Shown: piece after piece, positions 1-7,057 of the stretch
Numbering within the stretch: position 1 is the stretch's first letter
Layout of the letters: each line of letters starts with the position of its first letter
Source of the DNA: Microvirga calopogonii
Lineage (GTDB): Bacteria > Pseudomonadota > Alphaproteobacteria > Rhizobiales > Beijerinckiaceae
Reading direction: 5' to 3'
DNA length: 42,911 nucleotides
Assembly (NCBI RefSeq): GCF_003347665.1
Contig: NZ_QDGA01000041.1
Coordinates: 1-42,911 of the forward strand
Notes under the pieces: model-generated
Told to the model about the DNA's origin: nothing
The model's database searches: none
The model's input: only the letters and a program-made list of their open reading frames with translations
Program-made: the position numbers and the translations under genes

Positions 1-467
1 CGGCTCTTCTGCCAGCTCAGGCCCGCCTCGTGCAGGGTGCGCGCGATGGTGAACCGGCTCACCTGCGGCAGGCCGTCCGGGGCTTGGCGCAAGGCCTTCT
101 GCAGCAGGCTCAGCGACCAGGTCGCGGTGCCGTCCTGCTCGCGCTGCGGCGCTCGCGCCCATTCGGCCAGGATGCGCTGCTGCGCGTGAGCCCCATAGCG
201 GATCCGTGGCCCGCCACCGTGGTGCGGGCGCACGGCGGCCAGGCCCTCGCGGTTGAAGCGACTGACCCAGGCCGAGATGGTCTCGTTGTGGCCGCGCCCG
301 ACGAGATGGGCGGCGGCGGTGTAGCTGGCGCCTTCGGCAATCGCCAGCAGGGCACGGGCACGGTCGACTTCAGCGGCAGGAGTACTCTGGGAGCGGCTCA
401 GGCGGGTGAGTTCTTTGCGCTCGTCTACGGTGAGCGGGCGTAGTGGATCTTTCTGGTGGCGCGACAT
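1..467 (-). CDS. IS630-like transposase, N-terminal part (runs off the window)
   Basis: An open frame starts at ATG 467 and runs off the left edge, giving 155 residues of the N-terminal DNA-binding part. A helix-turn-helix region lies at about residues 48-82 (SYTAAAHLVGR, then ISAWVSRFNREG). It is followed by a basic HHGGGPR stretch, the layout of IS630-family and related transposases. The catalytic DDE domain would lie outside the window, so it cannot be judged whether the gene is intact. Terminal inverted repeats could not be placed with confidence between 470 and 540. Family assignment is from pattern only. The element borders a run of small DUF6894 genes, which suggests an accessory region. 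Confidence 0.75.
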   Translation of the reverse strand, partial: MSRHQKDPLRPLTVDERKELTRLSRSQSTPAAEVDRARALLAIAEGASYTAAAHLVGRGHNETISAWVSRFNREGLAAVRPHHGGGPRIRYGAHAQQRILAEWARAPQREQDGTATWSLSLLQKALRQAPDGLPQVSRFTIARTLHEAGLSWQKS

Positions 468-529
468 GGGGCACCTCGCAACACGAGGATCACCATGCCA
501 CTATACCATATCCGACAGCAGACGACCCA

Positions 530-757
530 CTAGTGCACCGTATTGTTCAGCATCAGGGAATGGAGAAGCCTGCCTCGAGGACACACGATATCGAGGCGCC
601 AACCGGACCAATCTTCAATCTCGGCGCCGATCTCCTGGCGCAGTTCGGTGATGGCAAGGAGAGCTTGTGCCTTGGCACTCTCCAAGTCATGAACTTCGAT
701 CCCCGAATTGTCGACGATCTCTTCATGATCGTTCACAAGGTGAAAGAAACAGCGCAT
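530..757 (-). CDS. DUF6894 family small protein (copy 1)
   Basis: 75 residues beginning MRCFFHLVNDHEEIVDNSG. This matches the usual DUF6894 opening (M-x-R/C-Y/F-F-F-H-x-x-x-D/G) followed by a central acidic/Ala-rich helix and a C-terminal strand pair. The family is common in Methylobacteriaceae and Bradyrhizobiaceae and has no assigned function. A GTG six codons upstream (775) is an alternative start, but the family opening favours 757. It is the most divergent of three copies here (CFFH instead of YFFH/YHFH) and ends just beside the insertion-sequence gene. Confidence 0.65.
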   Translation of the reverse strand: MRCFFHLVNDHEEIVDNSGIEVHDLESAKAQALLAITELRQEIGAEIEDWSGWRLDIVCPRGRLLHSLMLNNTVH

Positions 758-841
758 GTCGTGACCGTCACCCACACGAACAGGATGAAGTCTGCTAACG
801 TTTTTTCACAGCGAAGTGAAGAGATCTTACGCAGCGGAACA

Positions 842-1303
842 TCATTCATCTCTGGTCGGTGCTTCGCCTACGGGATCGAAACTATCCAAAGCAACCCAGC
901 CGATATCAACTCGTGCGACAGGTACGAGATAAGCGCGCCCGCCCTCGAGCCGTTCGATCCGGCAGGTAATCGCCCTCTGGTCTCCTGGAGGACGATACAC
1001 CACCGTGGCTCCCACTTGGATTCCACCGGAATCGCCCAAGTTCGCCCGCACCGGCGATGACACGTTCTCCAAAGGCTGGGACGAGGGGCCATCGCCATGA
1101 CCGGCCCGGACTCTGTCAAGAGCAGCAATCGCCAGTCTCGCCCGGTCCCGGTATCGTTCGCTCACCGATCTCAGGAGAGTGCCGCGTGTGCGCCCTGGAT
1201 ACCACGAGGTTCCGCCAGCCTTTGCCAGCTCTTCTGCAACGGCTTCAATTTCTTCCTCTGTCACACTCGCCCCCGGACTTCGTACGCCACCCGTGAGAAT
1301 CAT
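842..1303 (-). CDS. Hypothetical protein, unrecognised
   Basis: I do not recognise this gene. From ATG 1303 it encodes 153 residues. An in-frame TTG at 1369 would add 22 residues, and neither start has a strong ribosome binding site. The N-terminal half is helical (TEEEIEAVAEELAKAGG, then an Arg-rich SERYRDRARLAIAALDRVR). The C-terminal half is beta-rich with VGATVVYRPPGDQR, CRIERLEGGRAYLVPV and DIGWVALD, which looks like a small barrel. No signal peptide or membrane segment is seen. It lies between two DUF6894 genes on the same strand. The regular amino-acid use argues for a real gene. Confidence 0.55.
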   Translation of the reverse strand: MILTGGVRSPGASVTEEEIEAVAEELAKAGGTSWYPGRTRGTLLRSVSERYRDRARLAIAALDRVRAGHGDGPSSQPLENVSSPVRANLGDSGGIQVGATVVYRPPGDQRAITCRIERLEGGRAYLVPVARVDIGWVALDSFDPVGEAPTRDE

Positions 1304-1469
1304 TGCACGATCTGATTGAAGAGTAATTAACGCAAAGTAATGTGCGATTGTACTTTCAGAAATGGCCAACCACTAGAACTTTAGTACTCAGATCGGCATT
1401 CCGTCTGTTCGTACCCGTTATTCTTGGTATCAGTTCTTTGTCTTGGAGCCATAAACGGCCCGAACTGCA

Positions 1470-1682
1470 TCAGAGCGATGCCACATGGATGAGTTCATCG
1501 CTTTCGTCCGTCACGGCGACCGTCCAGCAATAGACCGGATCGCTCGCTTGCAGATCACCACGCAGTTCTATCGCGGCCCTGTCGGCAGCGCCCCTGGCAA
1601 TGGCGGGATCGGGCAGATCGATTCCTTCCTGATCCCAGATGAACTGGTCTCGGGAGCGGAGATGGAAAAAGTAGCGGGGCAT
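1470..1682 (-). CDS. DUF6894 family small protein (copy 2)
   Basis: 70 residues starting MPRYFFHLRSRDQFIWDQEG, a textbook DUF6894 opening. The start at 1682 is fixed by the family N-terminus and by a GAGGGG ribosome binding site 6 bases upstream. The longer upstream reading frame (to 1838) is rejected. The middle part IDLPDPAIARGAADRAAIELRGDL is the conserved helix. The function of the family is unknown. It shares the strand with copy 3, which ends 82 bases upstream, so the two may be co-transcribed. Confidence 0.75.
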   Translation of the reverse strand: MPRYFFHLRSRDQFIWDQEGIDLPDPAIARGAADRAAIELRGDLQASDPVYCWTVAVTDESDELIHVASL

Positions 1683-1764
1683 GTCGTTCCCCTCCATCAC
1701 GGCGATCACTTCATGATGTTGGAATACTCTCATGCACTGCATCCCTGCGAAGCAAAGATGCACA

Positions 1765-1980
1765 CTACACAGAAAGAACGAATACGATCCGCCCTGCTTC
1801 GTCGGTAATGACGGTTGTTCTATTGGGCAGGGCCTCAATGAAACTCAGCACACGTTTCCAGGAAGCATGGGCAGCCTGGGCCTCGGATCCTCGCGCGGTT
1901 CTCAGGTTCGGCAGATCGACACCGTCTCGATCCGGTATGAAATAGTCTCCGACCTGTACATGGAAATGATAGCGGGGCAT
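1765..1980 (-). CDS. DUF6894 family small protein (copy 3)
   Basis: 71 residues starting MPRYHFHVQVGDYFIPDRDG. The residues IPDRDGVDLPNLRTARGSEA align by eye with the same region of copy 2. An AGGAGC ribosome binding site just upstream of ATG 1980 supports the start. The family has no known function. The protein is soluble, with no signal peptide. It is the first gene of the three-copy run on the minus strand, and the 152 bases upstream hold no other gene, so a promoter should lie there. Confidence 0.75.
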   Translation of the reverse strand: MPRYHFHVQVGDYFIPDRDGVDLPNLRTARGSEAQAAHASWKRVLSFIEALPNRTTVITDEAGRIVFVLSV

Positions 1981-2132
1981 GCGCGCTCCTGACACCCCCG
2001 GCTATAGACTACACGTCCGGAGCTTAAGCGCTTTAACACAGGTTACGGGAGGGGTGATTTAGGACAGCCTTCGAGGAAACGCGCGGCATCGCCTTCCCAA
2101 CTTATCCCATCCAATTTTTTGACTTGGCCCGC

Positions 2133-3257
2133 TCAGGCCGCGATGACGATGTTCCGACCACCGCGCTTTGCCCGGTACAGCGCCGCATCGGCGCGCCGGA
2201 GCAGCGTTCCGGCATCGACGCCCGTTCCCGAGACGCAGCCGACGCTGACGGTGACCCGGTCTAGCCCGCCGAGGGTGTCGGCACCGGCTGCCGAAAAGGC
2301 ATGTCGGACCCGATCCGCCAGGAGAGCGGCCTCCCCCGAGACCAGCGGCAGGATGGCCCCGAACTCCTCGCCGCCGAGCCGGCCGAAGGTGCCCTCTGGC
2401 AGGTGCCTCGCCAGAAGCTCGCCGAAGACCGTGAGGATCCGGTCGCCGGTATCGTGGCCGTGGCGGTCGTTGATGGCCTTGAAGTTATCGAGGTCGAACA
2501 GCAGGCAGCTGACAGAGCTGTTGCCGCTCCGAGCGAGCAGCCGGGACGCGTTCTGCATGAAGGCGCGCCGGTTTGGAACGCCCGTCAGCGGGTCGACCAG
2601 AGCCGCCTGTTTGTACTCGAACTCGACGCTCTCCTTGGCCATGGACAGGAACGTGAAGGCGAGGCTCGGGCCGAACACGACCAAGAGAAGTGCCATGGAT
2701 GGTGACCAGCGATGGGCCAAGGCATCGATCCAGGGAACGGAGGTCGGCGCGAGAGCAATCCCTATGCGGGATAAATTAAACGTCGCAAGACCCAGAAGAA
2801 GCACCAGCGCAACGCGCGAGGAGGCCAAAGGCCGTGACGCGTACCGCCCCAGTTCCCAGGCCGAGAGGATCGAATAGGCAAAGGTAAGCAGCGACACGAG
2901 AAGCAAACGCTGGCTCTGTGAGGCGTAGATGAAGGGAAAGGCACCGAGCCAGATCGCAGCCCCGGCGAGCGGAGCCGCCAGGGGAACGGAGCGCCCGTTG
3001 AAGACGCGACAGCCCGTGTAGAGGGCGCCGTAGCAAAGCAGGCCCAAGGCGTTCGCCACGAGCAGAATCGAATAAGCGGGCTGCCCCTGCCGGATATTGG
3101 CCGACCCAATCCCAACGGCGATCAGCCAGAATGCGCTCCCCCACCAGGCGAGTGCCCTGACCCTCCGGTTCAATGCCCAGGAGAACAGCAGCAATGTTCC
3201 CAGCGCGGCCGAGAGCAGCACGAAGGCGACGGTAAGCGTGGCAGGATCAAGGACCAT
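2133..3257 (-). CDS. Membrane-anchored diguanylate cyclase (GGDEF protein)
   Basis: 374 residues from ATG 3257. Residues 1-205 hold about six hydrophobic segments, forming an integral-membrane sensor I cannot assign to a named family. Residues 210-374 form a GGDEF domain with VDPLTGVPNRRAF, the metal-binding FDLDNFK (Asp255) and the active-site GGEEF at 295-299. An intact GGEEF predicts conversion of two GTP to cyclic di-GMP. The inhibitory I-site (RxxD nine residues before GGEEF) is replaced by LPEG, so product inhibition at that site is not expected. An upstream extension to 3536 would overlap the divergent gene at 3471 and is rejected. No EAL domain is fused or adjacent. Confidence 0.88.
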   Translation of the reverse strand: MVLDPATLTVAFVLLSAALGTLLLFSWALNRRVRALAWWGSAFWLIAVGIGSANIRQGQPAYSILLVANALGLLCYGALYTGCRVFNGRSVPLAAPLAGAAIWLGAFPFIYASQSQRLLLVSLLTFAYSILSAWELGRYASRPLASSRVALVLLLGLATFNLSRIGIALAPTSVPWIDALAHRWSPSMALLLVVFGPSLAFTFLSMAKESVEFEYKQAALVDPLTGVPNRRAFMQNASRLLARSGNSSVSCLLFDLDNFKAINDRHGHDTGDRILTVFGELLARHLPEGTFGRLGGEEFGAILPLVSGEAALLADRVRHAFSAAGADTLGGLDRVTVSVGCVSGTGVDAGTLLRRADAALYRAKRGGRNIVIAA

Positions 3258-3470
3258 CGAAGCGGCTGCCGTGGAGTTCGACCAGACGGTCGCAGACGAA
3301 TTCCCACGACCCATTCCGCAAGGGAATGCATACCTACCGCTATCCCTCATCCTCCCGGCGATGTCCAGAACCCAGACCTGCGGCGGATCGGGGCGGCGCA
3401 ACACCCCGGCCCCCCGGAACGAAGGTTCGGACGAGGCATTCTTCTCAAACCACACCGGAGAGGGAAAACC

Positions 3471-4022
3471 ATGGGCATGTACCATCGTCACGGCGTCCAG
3501 AGCACGGCGGCCATCGCCGGCCACCCACTGCATCATATGTTGATCGCCTTCCCGGTCGCATTCCTGATCGGGGCCTTCGGAACCGACATCGCCTTCATGG
3601 CGGCCCAGGATCCCTTCTGGGCCCAGGTTTCATACTGGCTCCTCATCGCCGGCATCGTCACCGCCCTCGTGGCGGCGATTCCTGGCCTGATCGATTTCGT
3701 AACCATCAACCGGGTGCGCAATCTGTGGGTGTCCTGGGCCCATATGGCGGCCAATCTCGTGGTAGTCGCGCTGGCTCTCATCAATGTCGGTGTCCGCTTG
3801 AGCGATCCGGCGGCAGGCGCACAAGGCTGGGGCATCTGGCTCTCGGGCATTCAGACCGCGTTGCTCCTGTTCAGCGGGTGGCTCGGCGGCGAACTCGCCT
3901 ACCGCTATGGCATCGGCGCGATCCGGGATTACGGCCCCAAGGCTGAGCAGTTTCACGTCGAGGTGGACCGCCCGGACATCGCGGCCTCCTATGGCCGGCG
4001 CAGCGGATCGGACCGGGCTTGA
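3471..4022 (+). CDS. DUF2231 family integral membrane protein
   Basis: 183 residues with four hydrophobic segments, at about 23-43, 52-75, 91-112 and 124-142. HPLHHM (residues 18-23) sits just before the first one, the typical start of DUF2231 proteins. Histidines in and near the membrane (HPLH, WAHMAAN) suggest metal or haem binding in this family, but no reaction is established. The C-terminal 35 residues are soluble. A GAGAGGG ribosome binding site lies ahead of ATG 3471. It is divergent from the diguanylate cyclase gene, with about 210 bases shared upstream. Confidence 0.8.
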   Translation: MGMYHRHGVQSTAAIAGHPLHHMLIAFPVAFLIGAFGTDIAFMAAQDPFWAQVSYWLLIAGIVTALVAAIPGLIDFVTINRVRNLWVSWAHMAANLVVVALALINVGVRLSDPAAGAQGWGIWLSGIQTALLLFSGWLGGELAYRYGIGAIRDYGPKAEQFHVEVDRPDIAASYGRRSGSDRA

Positions 4023-4080
4023 GCCTGGCGGCGCAGCGCCTTGCCATGACGGGATAGGGGCCGCTACACTCGAGCTCATC

Positions 4081-4407
4081 ATGAAGCGGCATGTCTTCGC
4101 TCTCGCTCTTTCAGGACTTGTGCTGGCAGGTCAGGTGCAAGCTGCCTCGTCCTGCCCTCCCGGCTTCGCCATGCTGCAAGCCTCCGACACCTGCGTACGC
4201 ATCAGCGGACAGGTACGGAGCGAGACGCTGGTCGGCCCGTCGCGCCAGCGCGCCTCCGATTCCTTCCAGACGCAGGCCGGCGGCCGCATCCGTCTGGACG
4301 TGAGAAAGCAAACGGAATACGGCCCCGTTCGGGCTGTCATCTCCGTCGGAAATCTGGGCGTTAAAGAAAAGAGCGCCCGAGGCGCTCTTTCTACTCAGTA
4401 CCCGTAA
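4081..4407 (+). CDS. Short exported Porin_2-like protein
   Basis: 108 residues. Residues 1-21 form a signal peptide ending VQA. The mature part has CPPGFAMLQASDTCVRISGQV, a two-cysteine segment typical of the N-terminus of alphaproteobacterial porins (Porin_2), then GGRIRLDVRKQTEYGPVRA, the following strand pair. Full-length porins are several times longer, so this is either a reduced paralogue or a remnant. Its last 17 codons run through a transcription terminator hairpin (4366-4387), and its stop overlaps the end of the convergent gene by 13 bases. This suggests that the original 3' part was lost and the frame ends by chance. The ribosome binding site is weak. Confidence 0.6.
   Translation: MKRHVFALALSGLVLAGQVQAASSCPPGFAMLQASDTCVRISGQVRSETLVGPSRQRASDSFQTQAGGRIRLDVRKQTEYGPVRAVISVGNLGVKEKSARGALSTQYP
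4366..4387. terminator. Bidirectional rho-independent terminator
   Basis: An inverted repeat with arms of about 8 to 9 base pairs (AGAGCGCC and GGCGCTCT) around a 3-base loop. On the plus strand it is followed by TTTCT. On the minus strand it is followed by TTTTCTTT, a better tract, so it mainly serves the gene ending at 4395. It lies inside the last codons of the plus-strand porin-like frame. Coordinates are good to a few bases. Confidence 0.75.
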
Positions 4408-4715
4408 TCGTAATACTCTTCCTGGTAATAACTCCGTCGCGGAGCCTCATAGGTTCTGTAATAGGGCCTGTCATAGGTCCGGTATGCGGGCCGGGCCGTG
4501 GCTGCCAGGGCTCCGCCGAGGATCGCGCCGGTCACGCCGGCCGCAATGGCGGCATTGTTGTTGCCCCGCCGCTGAACATAGTAACGCGGCGCGCCATGAT
4601 TCTTGTAATGCCCATAGGCATGTCCTTTGCCCTTGCCGGGCCGGGCATCGGCTGCCCCGGTGAAGGACGTCGCAGCCAAGAGCGCTACGCTGATCGTCAC
4701 CATAAGCTTCTTCAT
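4395..4715 (-). CDS. Secreted small Tyr-rich protein with glycine-zipper-like segment
   Basis: 106 residues. Residues 1-24 form a signal peptide ending AADA. A basic Gly/His/Lys stretch (RPGKGKGHAYGHYKNHG) is followed by a glycine-zipper-like hydrophobic segment at about 55-72 (AAIAAGVTGAILGGALAA) and a Tyr/Arg-rich tail (YRTYDRPYYRTYE) ending DYGY. Such proteins are usually periplasmic or outer-membrane associated, but the function is not known. The start is supported by AGGAG eight bases before ATG 4715. It converges with the porin-like gene and is followed by a strong terminator. Confidence 0.75.
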   Translation of the reverse strand: MKKLMVTISVALLAATSFTGAADARPGKGKGHAYGHYKNHGAPRYYVQRRGNNNAAIAAGVTGAILGGALAATARPAYRTYDRPYYRTYEAPRRSYYQEEYYDYGY

Positions 4716-4758
4716 CGTCAGACTCCTGAACTCAATGGGAGGCGGGCGAGCGGGAGAA

Positions 4759-4778
4759 GGAGCCGTCGATCAGGCTCC
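4759..4778 (-). terminator. Weak terminator-like hairpin
   Basis: A 6-base-pair perfect stem (GGAGCC/GGCTCC) with an 8-base loop lies just past the stop of the minus-strand gene ending at 4797. The downstream tract (TTCTCCC) is poor in T, so termination here is only a suggestion. Confidence 0.3.
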
Positions 4779-4796
4779 CCCCCTTTGTCGCGGCGA

Positions 4797-5612
4797 TTAC
4801 TGGTTCGAGCCGTTACTCTGCGACGAGGAACCGCCCTGCTGCAGGCGCGTATTGGTCGAACCGCTGGAGTTCGACGTGTTGCCGCTCGTGTTACCGTTCA
4901 TCTCCATCCGGCTGCGGGTCGAGACGGAACCGGTCGTATCAGGCGCGCCCGAGCGCGTCCGGCTGGTCGAGACATTCACGTCGTTGGAGCGGCGCTGCTC
5001 CACGGACACGCCCACGCTCGGGGAAGTGTCCTGCGTCCGGCGAACCGTCGTGCGGCTCCGCACGGAAACGCTCGGCTCGTTGACCTCCTCATAGCGGCGC
5101 ACGGTCCGGCGACGGACCTCCACCGGCTGCTCCTCGACCACGTGATAGCGACGCTTCGTCGACACGACCTTGTTGGTTCGCTTCGTCTTCTTCACCGCGA
5201 CTTTCTTGGCGGGCTTCTTCTTCACCACGGTGCGATGGATCTCGGTGCTGGGCTCTTCATAGGTCGACACGCTGCGGCGGCGCGTTACCGACACGCTCGG
5301 CTCATCGATCTCGTGGACGGTGCGGGAGCGAACCGACACGCCGGAGCGCTCGCGCGTCTCGATTCCGACGCGTGCGCCGGTGTCCTGGCGGCTGCCGACA
5401 TTGACCTGCGCACCGGAGGTTTCGCTGCGCGTCGCACCCGTGGTTTGGGTCTGCGCCCGGTCGGTGCTGCCGGACTGGCTGCGCAGCAGCGTATTCGAAC
5501 CGGAGGAGGTCTGAGAACTCGTGCTGGTGTTCGTATTCGTCTGCGTCGAAGTCTGTGCGTAAGCCGCGCTGCTCAACAAGAGAAGGGCGGCGCCGAGAGC
5601 AATTTTCTTCAC
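4797..5612 (-). CDS. Secreted low-complexity Ser/Thr/Arg-rich repeat protein, likely stress-induced
   Basis: 271 residues from GTG 5612, chosen because GGAG lies 8 bases upstream and because it opens directly into a signal peptide (KKIALGAALLLLSSAAYA, cleavage near Ala19). The mature protein starts with a Thr/Ser/Gln/Asn-rich stretch. The middle is strongly basic, with the unit EPSVSVxxRxR occurring twice (EIDEPSVSVTRRRS and EVNEPSVSVRSRTT), shorter VSVRSRT echoes and a Lys-rich core (VVKKKPAKKVAVKKTKRT). It ends in a Ser/Gly/Asn-rich tail. I recognise no catalytic family. It is probably an intrinsically disordered envelope protein. A GGAAC-N16-CGTT promoter 35 bases upstream points to control by the EcfG general stress sigma factor. 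Confidence 0.7.
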   Translation of the reverse strand: MKKIALGAALLLLSSAAYAQTSTQTNTNTSTSSQTSSGSNTLLRSQSGSTDRAQTQTTGATRSETSGAQVNVGSRQDTGARVGIETRERSGVSVRSRTVHEIDEPSVSVTRRRSVSTYEEPSTEIHRTVVKKKPAKKVAVKKTKRTNKVVSTKRRYHVVEEQPVEVRRRTVRRYEEVNEPSVSVRSRTTVRRTQDTSPSVGVSVEQRRSNDVNVSTSRTRSGAPDTTGSVSTRSRMEMNGNTSGNTSNSSGSTNTRLQQGGSSSQSNGSNQ

Positions 5613-5646
5613 GGAACGATCTCCACAATAGTAAAGCTGGGAGATG

Positions 5647-5671
5647 AACGCCAACAGTCAGAGACTGTTCC
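5647..5671 (-). promoter_or_regulatory. EcfG (general stress sigma factor) type promoter
   Basis: On the minus strand GGAAC (5671-5667) and CGTT (5650-5647) are separated by exactly 16 bases. This matches the GGAAC-N16/17-CGTT promoter known for EcfG-type ECF sigma factors controlled by PhyR-NepR in alphaproteobacteria. Transcription would start about 30 bases before the GTG at 5612. The spacer overlaps a 7-base inverted repeat (AACAGTC-AGA-GACTGTT, 5653-5669), which might bind a regulator or be chance. Confidence 0.65.
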
Positions 5672-5903
5672 CAACAACTTTAAGTAACAGGTTTTATACG
5701 ATTTTTACCGGCTGAAGATGAACAGACGTTCAAGATTCGACGCTTCGGCATCTCCCAAGAAAGAACCCATGAAGCAGGCAACCGAACGCCCAACAAAATC
5801 TTTACCCTTTTCCTGAATGCTGATCCCAGCGGGCATACAGCTCAAATTCACGTTCATCGTCCTAGCTTGACGATATCGGACGTTCATCGGGAACAGCGCA
5901 GCC

Positions 5904-6788
5904 ATGGCAGTTTTTCAGGCTTTCAACGCAGCGGGTGTCGGCTTCGACATGTCCAGCACCAGCAGCTCAGGCTGGGCGTTCATCGGGGCCAATCCCTCCG
6001 TGACGACGGATCGCGTCCACGACAACGGCACGGTCGCCGAGTACGAGGTCTATGGCAGCACGCTCGTGGATTACTTCACCGCCCGATATTGGAGCGACGG
6101 ATACACGGTCATCATCGATGACCTCTTTTACGAGAACCACGGCGCGGACATCCTGACCATCCAGGACCTCGATCTTTATACGACGGTCGACGCGCTCCAG
6201 GGCTATGCCTGGTACGTGAACCTGAACGGGGGCCACGATACGTTCCACGGCAACGATTACGACGATCTCATCCGTGCCGGAACGGGCAACGACGTGGTGT
6301 ATGGGTATGACGGCGACGACATCGCCTACGGAGATGCGGGTGCCGACGCGCTCTATGGGGACTGGGGCGACGACGACCTGTATGGCGGTACAGGTCGCGA
6401 TACCCTGGCCGGCGGGGCCGGCAGCGACTATCTCAACGGCGGCGCAGACAGCGATCAGCTGACCGGCGGCACCGGCAAGGACTACTTCGTCTTCGACACG
6501 CGGCCATCCAAGAACAACGTCGACCGCATCGTCGACTTCCGGCCCGTGGACGATACGATCATGCTCGACAACCAGGTCTTCACGCGGGTCGGGCGGGACG
6601 GATGGCTTTCGGGCGGCGCCTTCACCACCGGCTCCGGCGCCAGGGATTCCTCCGACCGGATCATCTACAACAAGCAGACTGGCGCCCTGCTCTACGATGC
6701 CGACGGCATCGGTGGCGCCGCAGCCATCAAGTTCGCGCAGCTCAGCTCGGGACTCTCGCTGACGAAAGCGGACTTCTTCGTTCTATAG
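5904..6788 (+). CDS. RTX calcium-binding protein, type I secretion substrate
   Basis: 294 residues with no N-terminal signal peptide. Residues 1-105 are an Asp/Tyr-rich beta region of unknown type. Residues 109-192 hold about nine Gly/Asp-rich nonapeptide repeats of the GGxGxDxLx kind (GTGNDVVYG, GGTGRDTLA, GGAGSDYLN), which fold as a calcium-binding beta-roll. Residues 193-294 resemble the C-terminal module of the larger RTX protein at 40533-42731: FVFDTRP, DRIVDF, DDTIML, IIYNKQTGALLYDADG and the final DFFVL. A C-terminal hydrophobic end is usual for type I export. No enzymatic domain is recognised, so the role could be adhesion or matrix. No secretion ATPase or membrane fusion gene is in the window. 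Confidence 0.85.
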   Translation: MAVFQAFNAAGVGFDMSSTSSSGWAFIGANPSVTTDRVHDNGTVAEYEVYGSTLVDYFTARYWSDGYTVIIDDLFYENHGADILTIQDLDLYTTVDALQGYAWYVNLNGGHDTFHGNDYDDLIRAGTGNDVVYGYDGDDIAYGDAGADALYGDWGDDDLYGGTGRDTLAGGAGSDYLNGGADSDQLTGGTGKDYFVFDTRPSKNNVDRIVDFRPVDDTIMLDNQVFTRVGRDGWLSGGAFTTGSGARDSSDRIIYNKQTGALLYDADGIGGAAAIKFAQLSSGLSLTKADFFVL

Positions 6789-6842
6789 TCGAGAGCTCGG
6801 GCATCGCTCCCGAAACCTGGATCCTTCCCCGCCACGTGCAAA

Positions 6843-6870
6843 CGGCCCCGTTTTCGGGGCCGCTTTCCGT
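6843..6870 (+). terminator. Rho-independent terminator after the RTX gene
   Basis: An 8-base-pair perfect GC stem (CGGCCCCG/CGGGGCCG) with a TTTT loop lies about 55 bases past the stop at 6788. It is followed by CTTTCCGTT. The T tract is interrupted but present. Confidence 0.65.
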
Positions 6871-7057
6871 TCGGGGGCCGCAGCCATTCGTCGCTCGCAA
6901 CACGGTTAACGTGGCATTAGGTCGGTATGCTACTAAAGCATAACAGACCTACATTATTACCACTCGTCTTTTGCACTGCACACACTTATATCCGCACTGC
7001 AAACGCAAGAACAAAGGCCACCGGTCATAGGGGCCGGTCACTTCTCAGGAGCTTCCC

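Noticed and set aside
5705..5905. Small minus-strand open frame of 66 codons before the first RTX gene
   Set aside because: No ribosome binding site and no family; it lies in the shared upstream region of two divergent genes.
7020..7038. Hairpin before the DUF1127 ribosome binding site as a riboswitch or thermometer
   Set aside because: Only a 5-base-pair stem, and it does not cover the ribosome binding site.
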